NCBI GenBank assembly: GCA_000963575.1
Contig: CP011077.1
Span: 1,426,001-1,490,000, forward strand
DNA: 64,000 bases
Direction of reading: 5' to 3'
Source: Klebsiella michiganensis
GTDB lineage: Bacteria; Pseudomonadota; Gammaproteobacteria; Enterobacterales; Enterobacteriaceae
Position 1 is the stretch's first letter, and the number at the start of each line of letters is the position of its first letter. This document shows positions 1 to 6,827 of this stretch, in pieces. Made by a program: the position numbers and the translations under genes. The notes beneath the pieces are model-generated. The model made no database searches. It was not told the origin of the DNA and was given only the letters and a program-made list of their open reading frames with translations.

Positions 1-704
1 CCAGTTCTGGTAGCCAGCAGCCTCAGGGGCGTTCGGACCCACTCGAAGGGTTCAACCGTTCAATGTTCAACTTCAACTACAACGTGCTGGACCCGTATGT
101 ATTGCGTCCGGTAGCCGTAGCGTGGCGTGACTATGTGCCGGTGCCAGCGCGCAACGGTCTGAGCAACTTCACAAGCAACCTCGAAGAGCCCGCCACGATG
201 GTGAACTACTTCGTGCAGGGCGATCCGTACCAGGGGATGGTGCACTTTACGCGATTCTTCCTGAACACCCTGCTCGGGATGGGCGGTTTCATTGACGTGG
301 CCGGCATGGCGAACCCTAAACTGCAGCGCGTCGAGCCTCACCGCTTCGGCAGCACGCTGGGCCACTACGAAGTAGGTTACGGCCCTTACGTGATGCTACC
401 GGGCTACGGCAGCTTCACGCTGCGCGAAGACGGCGGTGACTTTGTCGATACGCTGTATCCGGTGCTTTCCTGGCTGACCTGGCCGATGTCTATCGGGAAA
501 TGGGCGGTCGAAGGCGTCGAAACGCGCGCGCAATTGCTGGATTCTGACGGTCTGCTGCGCCAGTCTGCGGATCCTTACGTCACGGTGCGTGAAGCCTACT
601 TCCAGCGCCATGATTTCCTGGCCAACGGCGGTCAGCTTAAGCCAGAAGCGAACCCGAACGCGGCGGCGATTCAGGACGATCTGAAAGATATTGACTCCCA
701 GTAA
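1..704 (+). CDS. mlaA: MlaA (VacJ), outer-membrane lipid-asymmetry lipoprotein, 5' truncated by the window edge
   Basis: MlaA removes surface-exposed phospholipids from the outer membrane, together with OmpC/OmpF, and hands them to the MlaC/MlaFEDB return pathway. The reading frame is open from base 3, so the signal peptide and lipobox lie outside the window; what remains is about 233 residues, beginning SSGSQQPQGRSDPLEGFNR, which matches the mature N-terminus of E. coli MlaA. The FTRFFLNTLLGMGGFIDVAGMA region (about residue 80) and the C-terminal QDDLKDIDSQ tail follow the family closely. A rho-independent terminator lies 20 bases after the stop. In E. coli the next gene is the convergent fadL; here a four-gene operon lies between them. 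Confidence 0.97.
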   Translation, partial: SSGSQQPQGRSDPLEGFNRSMFNFNYNVLDPYVLRPVAVAWRDYVPVPARNGLSNFTSNLEEPATMVNYFVQGDPYQGMVHFTRFFLNTLLGMGGFIDVAGMANPKLQRVEPHRFGSTLGHYEVGYGPYVMLPGYGSFTLREDGGDFVDTLYPVLSWLTWPMSIGKWAVEGVETRAQLLDSDGLLRQSADPYVTVREAYFQRHDFLANGGQLKPEANPNAAAIQDDLKDIDSQ

Positions 705-723
705 GCAGGGGAGAAGCAGACAG

Positions 724-751
724 AAAGCGAGCGCACAAGCTCGCTTTTTTA
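724..751 (+). terminator. Rho-independent terminator of mlaA
   Basis: A 7-bp stem (AGCGAGC 726-732 with GCTCGCT 739-745) and a 6-nt loop are followed by a run of T to about 750. It separates mlaA from the downstream operon, which therefore needs its own promoter. Confidence 0.85.
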
Positions 752-805
752 TTGTCATCATATTGACATAAAATGACACATCTTAACGCACCAGCATTTT
801 GTAAT

Positions 806-828
806 GGTATGTTATAAGATAACAATCT
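806..828. promoter_or_regulatory. Candidate Zur (zinc uptake regulator) operator upstream of the SPFH/P-type ATPase operon
   Basis: The core dyad TGTTAT (810-815), spacer AAG, ATAACA (819-824) sits in a site that I count as matching about 17 of 22 informative positions of the enterobacterial Zur-box consensus (G-AATGTTATA-N-TATAACATT-C). It lies 44 bases before the first start codon and overlaps TATAAG (813-818), a plausible -10 element, as expected for repression. The match is counted by eye against a remembered consensus. Binding by Zur is inferred, not shown. Confidence 0.65.
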
Positions 829-871
829 AAAAATGCTGCGTATTTCTTGCGCACCTCACATTTAAAACATC

Positions 872-2824
872 ATGCCACCTACCCGGTTACCCGAAGCTGA
901 ACTGCTGCCTCAATCGCTACCCGCTCGCTATTCGCTGGCCGCCGTGCAGGCCCGGCTCGCCGCACGCGCGGTGTTCGCCTTAACCTTCTTGCTGTTTATG
1001 ATGCTCCTGCTGGCGCTGACGGTCAGTATTCTGGAGCCGGCTTCACGCTGGGTCGCTTTGCTGTGCAGCAATGCGGCAGCGCTTTTGTTATTGGTCATTT
1101 CTCTGCACGCGGCGCAGCGTATTTGCCAGTGGCGAAGCCTTAAGTTTTCCCCATCGGTTCAGCACGAAGAGGTGCCCAAAAACCCGCTTTTAAGCTGGCT
1201 TACGGGTCTGGTGCCGTTAAATTTTGCCCGGGCTGAAGCACTATTGAAGGCGGACGGCATCTGGTCCGGGGCGCTTGCCGCGCTGGCGTTCTATATTGCG
1301 CTTTCTGGCTGGAGTAGCAGCTACGTTCCACTTTTGGACAATAATAACCGCTGGATTGCCGTGGCCTGCCTGGCGGGTTCGGTCTTTGTTCTATTGGTGG
1401 CCGAACGACATCTCAGCGCGGTGCCCAAAGAGGCCTCACCTGAAGCCGGGCCGATAGCGCCGCTGCTGCGCCTGGTGATGGCGGTACAGCTGCTGAGTTT
1501 ACCTGGACTTGTCTGGCCACAGCTCAATAGTTCACTGGCGATAAATTTACCCGCTGTGCTGGTACTGTTGGTGTCCGCAGAGTTTATGCTGCGCGGGCTG
1601 TGCTCTCTGTTTGCCCCGCCTGGAGATGGCACGACAGAACCTGGGCTGATTCCAAAAAGCCAGCTGGCTGCCCAGCTAACCTGGCCCCCGCGCCCGCTCG
1701 GTTTTTTACAGCAGGAACTGCACCAGCGTTTTGGCATTGATCTTCGCCAGGTCTGGGCCTTCACCGTTTTAAAGCGCGCGTTTGTTCCGATGGTGACTCT
1801 GATGCTGCTTTGCGGCTGGTTGCTGACCGGGCTGCAGCAAATCTCAGCTACCGAACGCGGTGTGTATGAGCGCTTTGGCCGCTCTGTGGCGGTGCTTGAG
1901 CCGGGCCTGCACCTGGGGCTGCCCTGGCCGTTTGGTCGGGTACAGTTGACCGAAAATGGCCAGGTGCATGAGTTGGCCGCCGGGGAAGATCCGGCCAGTC
2001 AGCCGCCTGTAACACTCGCCGACGCCGAAGGTCCTGCCCCCGCGAGCGCCGACAGACTGTGGGACGCCACCCACAACTTCGACAAAGCGCAAATCATCGC
2101 CAGCCAAAGCGGGGATCAGCAAAGCCTGCAAATCGTTAACAGCGATGTGCGCTTTATGTGGCGTATTGGCCTGAGCGATAAAGCCGCGCTGGAGGCGACC
2201 TACCGGGCGGTGAACCTGCCGGATCTGGTGCGCAGCACCGCAAATCAGGTGCTGGTCCATCAGTTTTCGTCTTTAACGCTGGACGATGTACTGAGCGAGC
2301 GGCGGGACGATTTAGCCGGGCAGATTAACCAGGCCGTGCAGCAACAGCTGGATAGCCTGCACAGCGGCGTGGAAATTCTTTCTACCGTCGTGGAGGCGAT
2401 TCATCCCCCTGCCGGTGCTGCCGATGCATTTCATGGCGTGCAGGCCGCGCAGATTGCCGCCCAGTCGCTAATCCTGAGGGAGCAGGGAAGTGCCGCAGAA
2501 AAAGCCGCGCTTGCCGCGACCAATGCCGTAGTGCGCGAGAACGCGGCGCAAATCAATGCCACTGAAGCGTTAAGCGAGGCTCAGGCAACGGCAACCCGCT
2601 TTGCCGCACAGAAAAATGCCTGGCAGCAAGCGGGGCAGGTTTTTATCGACGAACTTTGGTTCAAACAGCTTCAACTGGCGCTCAGCGGCCGCCCTCTGCT
2701 GCTCATTGACCAGCGGATTGGCGCCGGTTCACCACCCACGCTCGATCTGCGAGATTTCCCTACTTCTACCGACGCGGCGCGGCGTGACGCGCCCGCTAAA
2801 CCCGTACAGGAGCTTTCCCGGTGA
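872..2824 (+). CDS. Polytopic SPFH/band-7 (HflK-like) membrane protein, first gene of the Zur-box operon
   Basis: A 650-residue protein with two parts. Residues about 30-245 hold roughly five or six hydrophobic segments (about 32-54, 61-80, 131-147, 162-178, 200-213, 224-243). A further membrane segment at about 302-321 is followed by an HflK-like SPFH/band-7 domain, opening ISATERGVYERFGR and EPGLHLGLPWPFG. The later part (about 480-600) is Ala/Gln/Glu-rich and probably coiled coil. E. coli HflK has one N-terminal membrane span, so the multi-span front end is extra. The first ATG is used; no convincing Shine-Dalgarno precedes it. The TGA overlaps the GTG of the next gene. A scaffold or oligomeric ring-forming role is inferred from the family; the exact function is unknown. 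Confidence 0.85.
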   Translation: MPPTRLPEAELLPQSLPARYSLAAVQARLAARAVFALTFLLFMMLLLALTVSILEPASRWVALLCSNAAALLLLVISLHAAQRICQWRSLKFSPSVQHEEVPKNPLLSWLTGLVPLNFARAEALLKADGIWSGALAALAFYIALSGWSSSYVPLLDNNNRWIAVACLAGSVFVLLVAERHLSAVPKEASPEAGPIAPLLRLVMAVQLLSLPGLVWPQLNSSLAINLPAVLVLLVSAEFMLRGLCSLFAPPGDGTTEPGLIPKSQLAAQLTWPPRPLGFLQQELHQRFGIDLRQVWAFTVLKRAFVPMVTLMLLCGWLLTGLQQISATERGVYERFGRSVAVLEPGLHLGLPWPFGRVQLTENGQVHELAAGEDPASQPPVTLADAEGPAPASADRLWDATHNFDKAQIIASQSGDQQSLQIVNSDVRFMWRIGLSDKAALEATYRAVNLPDLVRSTANQVLVHQFSSLTLDDVLSERRDDLAGQINQAVQQQLDSLHSGVEILSTVVEAIHPPAGAADAFHGVQAAQIAAQSLILREQGSAAEKAALAATNAVVRENAAQINATEALSEAQATATRFAAQKNAWQQAGQVFIDELWFKQLQLALSGRPLLLIDQRIGAGSPPTLDLRDFPTSTDAARRDAPAKPVQELSR

Positions 2825-3834
2825 GCCATTCGCACTCTCATGGACATCATGATCATCACCACGGCCACGGTTGTAGCCATGGCCACTCTTCCGCCCCGGA
2901 AGGCGGTAAAAAAGGGGCCTGGAAGCGCATTGCCGCCGCTGCAGGACTGGTCATTATTCTGCTTGCGGCAGCGAGTTTGGTGCAGGTGAGGTCCGGCGAA
3001 TCGTTGGTTATTACCCGTTTCGGCAAACCCGTCCGCGTGCTGCTGGAGCCGGGGCTAGCCTGGCGTTTGCCGGCCCCATTTGAAACTGCAACGGTGGTAG
3101 ATTTGCGACTGAGAACGACGTCCAGCGGGCTACAGGATGTTGGCACTCGCGATGGCCTGCGGATCATCGTTCAGTCCTACGCGGTGTGGGAAGTGGACAG
3201 CACGCCTGAGCACGTTCAGCGTTTTATGCGGGCGGTGCAAAACCAGCCGGATGAAGCGGCCCGGCAGATTCGCACTTATTTAGGTTCAGCGCTCGAGACC
3301 ACCGCCAGCGGGTTCACGCTTTCTCAACTGGTGAATACCGACGGCAAGCAGGTTCAACTGGCACAGTTCGAGTCGCATCTTCAGCAGCAAATCAGCCAGC
3401 CGCTGCTGCAAAGTTACGGCATCAGGCTGGTGCAAATGGGGACCGAGCGCCTGACGCTGCCTGCCGTTACGCTCAACGCTACGGTTGATCGTATGCGAGC
3501 GGAGCGTGAAACCATTGCGATTGAACGCACGGCGGAAGGCAAGCGTGCGGCAGCAGAGATTCGCTCCGCCGCCGAGCGCGATGCTCGTATTACCGAGGCT
3601 CAGGCTTCGGTGAAAGCGGCAGATATCGAAGCCCAGGCCCAGGTACAAACGGCTTCAATTTACGGCAAAGCTTATGCCAGTGCGCCGCAGCTTTATAGCC
3701 TGCTGCGGCAGATTGATGCCCTCAGCGGGATGGTTAATGCACAGACCCGGCTGGTGCTGCGCACCGATGCAAAACCGTTCAGCCTGCTTGTGGACGGGCC
3801 GCAAATGGACAAAGCGGCGGATAAAAAACCATGA
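2821..3834 (+). CDS. SPFH/band-7 (HflC-like) membrane protein with a histidine-rich N-terminal tail
   Basis: A 337-residue protein. Residues 1-24 are dominated by His (HSHSHGHHDHHHGHG, then CSHGH), a classic transition-metal-binding composition. One membrane span follows (about 36-55), then an HflC-like band-7 domain (VRSGESLVITRFGKPVRVLL; EPGLAWRLPAPFE) and an Ala/Glu-rich helical region (about 220-285, RAERETIAIERTAEGKRAA). By analogy with HflC (N-terminus inside), the His tail would face the cytoplasm and the band-7 domain the periplasm. It starts with GTG (2821), preceded by AGGAG 8 bases upstream, and overlaps the previous stop by 4 nt. The tail could bind Zn, Ni or Cu; which one is not visible. 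Confidence 0.87.
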   Translation: MSHSHSHGHHDHHHGHGCSHGHSSAPEGGKKGAWKRIAAAAGLVIILLAAASLVQVRSGESLVITRFGKPVRVLLEPGLAWRLPAPFETATVVDLRLRTTSSGLQDVGTRDGLRIIVQSYAVWEVDSTPEHVQRFMRAVQNQPDEAARQIRTYLGSALETTASGFTLSQLVNTDGKQVQLAQFESHLQQQISQPLLQSYGIRLVQMGTERLTLPAVTLNATVDRMRAERETIAIERTAEGKRAAAEIRSAAERDARITEAQASVKAADIEAQAQVQTASIYGKAYASAPQLYSLLRQIDALSGMVNAQTRLVLRTDAKPFSLLVDGPQMDKAADKKP

Positions 3835-4883
3835 CCGAAAGGCAAAAACTCGAGCCCGGCGGGCCGTGGACGCAGTCTATTCGGCTGGCGTTTATCGCGA
3901 TCTTTGTGTTGACGTTGTTTGCCGCAGGGGCCTGGCTGCTGTCAAATGTCCGGCAGATCCCGCCGGGCAGCCGGGCCGTGGTGTTGCGCTTTGGCGCGGA
4001 GCAGCGCGTGGCCGAGCCGGGGTTACTGCTCGCCTGGCCCACGCCGGTTAATGAAGTGGTGATGGTGCCGGGCCCGGATCGGGTGATTGAGCACCGGGTG
4101 ACCGCGCTGCTGCGTTCATCCGAAGCGCAAAGCCTGGATATCAACGGCGGCCCGGGCAATGATGCTGTTTCGGGTTCTGGTTTCTTGCTCACCGGTGACG
4201 CGGGCGTTGTTCAGCTGGATATTAGCGTATTTTATCGGGTCAGAACGCCAACCGCTTACGTCTTACAGGGCAAGCATGTCCTGCCGCTGCTGGACAGACT
4301 GGTGGAGCGCGCGGCGGTCGCGGTTTGCGCATCCCGCGATCTGGATACCATCCTGGTCGCCCGGCCCGAAATGCCCGGCAACGATATGAACGTTGCCCAG
4401 CAGCGCGAACAGCTGCGCAGCGATGTGCAGCGGAATATCGAACAAAACTTGCTGCGGCTTCAGCAGTCGGGGAGCGACGCGGGGATTACTCTTGAGCGGG
4501 TCACCGTTCAGTCTGCTTTACCGTTGACGACCGTGGCGGCATTCAACGCGGTCTTGACGGCCAGCCAACAGGCATCAAAAGCGGTCGCGACGGCGCAAAG
4601 CGATGCCTCATTAACGCGTCAGAAAGCCGTTCAACAGGCCGATCAGATGCTGCAGGTCGCTCAGGCAAAGGCGCAGGAAAGCGTGGCGAAGGCGCAGTCG
4701 GACACGGCGACGATTGCCCATCTGGCCAGCAATCATGACGATCCTGATTTGCTGGGACGCATTTATCGCCAGCGAATAGCCGGGATCCTCTCTCAGGCTG
4801 GATCGGTGATTACCGTGTCGCCGCAGGATGATGCACATCTGATCCTGCAGGGTGTAGCGCAAAAAGAGGCGACCAAACCATGA
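3831..4883 (+). CDS. Second HflK-like SPFH/band-7 membrane protein of the operon
   Basis: A 350-residue protein with a short cytoplasmic N-terminus, one membrane span (about 18-38), then an HflK-type band-7 domain (IPPGSRAVVLRFGAEQRVAE, PGLLLAWPTP) and a Gln/Ala-rich coiled-coil region (about 240-290). HflK and HflC form a hetero-oligomeric cage around FtsH in E. coli. This protein and its two neighbours are paralogues of those, not the chromosomal hflKC pair, which in E. coli lies beside hflX far away. It overlaps both neighbours by ATGA, so stoichiometric, translationally coupled expression is likely. Partner identity is inferred. Confidence 0.85.
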   Translation: MTERQKLEPGGPWTQSIRLAFIAIFVLTLFAAGAWLLSNVRQIPPGSRAVVLRFGAEQRVAEPGLLLAWPTPVNEVVMVPGPDRVIEHRVTALLRSSEAQSLDINGGPGNDAVSGSGFLLTGDAGVVQLDISVFYRVRTPTAYVLQGKHVLPLLDRLVERAAVAVCASRDLDTILVARPEMPGNDMNVAQQREQLRSDVQRNIEQNLLRLQQSGSDAGITLERVTVQSALPLTTVAAFNAVLTASQQASKAVATAQSDASLTRQKAVQQADQMLQVAQAKAQESVAKAQSDTATIAHLASNHDDPDLLGRIYRQRIAGILSQAGSVITVSPQDDAHLILQGVAQKEATKP

Positions 4884-6781
4884 CTTCTTCAGGACAGGCC
4901 GGCGGGGCGCTGACCCGCCAGGAGCAGCGGTATATTACCCACCAGTTGATGCTGGCGCTGGTGGCAAGTGGGGCACTGATTCTTGGTCTGCTTTGGCGAT
5001 GGCTGGCACCTCAGCAGGTTGCCGTCGGCGATTTACTTTTGGGCACGGCCTCGGTTGTCGTCGCTGTCCCGGTGCTGCGTCACGCTCTGCATAGCCTGCG
5101 TTACCCCAGCCTGCACGGATTGACCGACCAGCTTATCGCGCTGGCACTGCTGGGAGCCTGGGCGACGGGCGATCTTCTGACCGCCGCACTGCTGCCGCTG
5201 ATCATGATAGTCGGGCATATTCTTGAAGAGCGGAGCGTGATTGGCTCACAGGAAGCTATCGAAGCGTTGAGCAAGCTTACCCGTAGCCGGGCGAGGCGCT
5301 TAGGTGCGGATGGCCAACTGCAGGATATTGACAACCACGATCTCGAAGCGGGCGATGTGGTTGAGGTTCGCGCCGGGGATCATATTCCCGCTGACGGTCT
5401 GGTGCTGGAAGGTAAGGCCAGCCTGGACACGGCCCCCATTACCGGGGAGTCCGTGCCGCAGGAAGTTGAGCCGGGCGTGGAAGTTTTTGGCGGGGCGATA
5501 AACCTGGATGGGCTGCTGCGCATCCGGGTCACCCGTACCGGAGAAACCTCAACTCTTGGGCGCGTGATTGCCCTGATGCAAAGCGCGGAACAGGCAAGCC
5601 CGCCAATCACGCGCCTGCTCGAGCGCCACGCGGCGCGTTATCTGCTTTTGGTGCTGATGATTGCCGCCAGTACCTGGTTCCTGACGCAGGATGCCCAGGC
5701 GATGTTGGCCGTTCTGGTAGCGGCCTGTCCCTGCGCGCTGGTGCTCTCCGCCCCGGCGTCATCGATTGCCGGACTGACGGTGGCTGCCCGCCACGGCATT
5801 TTAATTCGCGGGGCGGCGTTCCTTGAGGAGCTGGCGGAGATCAATGCCGTGGTGGTCGACAAGACCGGCACCCTGACCCACGGCAGGCTGCATCTGCAGG
5901 CCGTGGCGCCTTATGGCGATACCGATCCTGATTTGCTGCAAACCCTGGCGGCGAGCCTGGGCGCGACCAGCAATCACCCGGTCAGCCGCGCGCTAAGCGA
6001 GATCGTTTCGCGGGAAGCCTGGCTGCCCCTGGACAGCGTGCGTGAGCATCAGGGGTTAGGTGTTTCTGCCACTACGCAGCAGGGAGAAGCGGTGCTTGGC
6101 CGCCGCGAGCTGTTGGCCGCCACCTTGACCGACTTACCTGAAGCCCCTGAGCACGATGGCCCGATTGTCGGGCTGGCGCTTGATGGCCGTTTTCTTGGCT
6201 GGCTGCTGCTGGCCGATAGTCTGCGAAGTGAGGCGGCAACGGCGATGGCCGAACTGCGAGATCTCGGGCTGAACCGCCAGCTTTTACTGACCGGCGATCG
6301 CCAGTCGGTCGCCGACCGGATTGCGCACCAGGTGGGCATTACCGACGTAGTGGCCGGGGCGCTACCCGCGGATAAGCTGACGCAGGTAAAACGGCAAATC
6401 GATAGTGGCTATCGGCCTATGGTTATCGGCGATGGCATCAACGATTCGCTGGCTTTGAAGGCTGGCGTGGTGGGCGTGGCAATGGGGGCCGGAGGGTCTG
6501 ACATTGCGATGTCTTCGGCGGATATTGTGCTGATTGGCAGCGATCTTCGCCGCCTGGGTACCTGCGTACGGCTGAGTCGTCGCTGCCGCCGGACCTTGCA
6601 GGTCAACGTGTTTATCGGCCTGGGCTGGACGCTGGCTATTGTTGCGATGGCGGCTTTTGGCTGGCTTGGCGCTTCTGGTGCGGTAGTTGCCGCCCTGCTG
6701 CATAACCTCAGTACGCTGCTGGTGCTCGGTAACGCGGGAAGGTTATTGCGGTTTGAAGAGAAGCTGAGCGAGCAGGCATAA
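4880..6781 (+). CDS. P1B-type heavy-metal-translocating ATPase without an N-terminal metal-binding domain
   Basis: A 633-residue ATPase with every catalytic signature: TGES (188-191, dephosphorylation), the intramembrane metal-site motif CPC (283-285), the phosphorylated Asp327 in DKTGTLT, HP (366-367, nucleotide domain) and GDGIND (517-522). The usual GMTCxxC domain is absent; the first membrane helix starts at about residue 22. The last helix carries HNLSTLLVLGNAGRLL (608-623) instead of the ZntA/CadA or CopA motifs, so metal specificity cannot be read directly. An upstream Zur-like box and the His-rich SPFH partner point to zinc, and to uptake rather than efflux. From memory, P. aeruginosa HmtA is a Zn/Cu-importing P1B ATPase with HflK/HflC-like neighbours; homology to it was not tested. 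ATGA overlap with the preceding gene. Confidence 0.88.
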   Translation: MTSSGQAGGALTRQEQRYITHQLMLALVASGALILGLLWRWLAPQQVAVGDLLLGTASVVVAVPVLRHALHSLRYPSLHGLTDQLIALALLGAWATGDLLTAALLPLIMIVGHILEERSVIGSQEAIEALSKLTRSRARRLGADGQLQDIDNHDLEAGDVVEVRAGDHIPADGLVLEGKASLDTAPITGESVPQEVEPGVEVFGGAINLDGLLRIRVTRTGETSTLGRVIALMQSAEQASPPITRLLERHAARYLLLVLMIAASTWFLTQDAQAMLAVLVAACPCALVLSAPASSIAGLTVAARHGILIRGAAFLEELAEINAVVVDKTGTLTHGRLHLQAVAPYGDTDPDLLQTLAASLGATSNHPVSRALSEIVSREAWLPLDSVREHQGLGVSATTQQGEAVLGRRELLAATLTDLPEAPEHDGPIVGLALDGRFLGWLLLADSLRSEAATAMAELRDLGLNRQLLLTGDRQSVADRIAHQVGITDVVAGALPADKLTQVKRQIDSGYRPMVIGDGINDSLALKAGVVGVAMGAGGSDIAMSSADIVLIGSDLRRLGTCVRLSRRCRRTLQVNVFIGLGWTLAIVAMAAFGWLGASGAVVAALLHNLSTLLVLGNAGRLLRFEEKLSEQA

Positions 6782-6783
6782 AA

Positions 6784-6815
6784 AAAGCGCCTTCATCAGA
6801 AGGCGCTTTACTTTT
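6784..6815. terminator. Bidirectional terminator between the ATPase gene and fadL
   Basis: An 11-bp perfect stem (6784-6794 with 6799-6809) around the loop ATCA, with an A-run on the left and a T-rich stretch on the right. It can end the operon from the left and fadL from the right. Confidence 0.88.
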
Positions 6816-6827
6816 CGGGGCAGTAAC

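Noticed and set aside
2821..4883. Calling the SPFH genes hflC and hflK
   Set aside because: They are band-7 paralogues with different lengths, a His tail and a P-type ATPase partner; the housekeeping hflKC pair lies beside hflX in enterobacteria.
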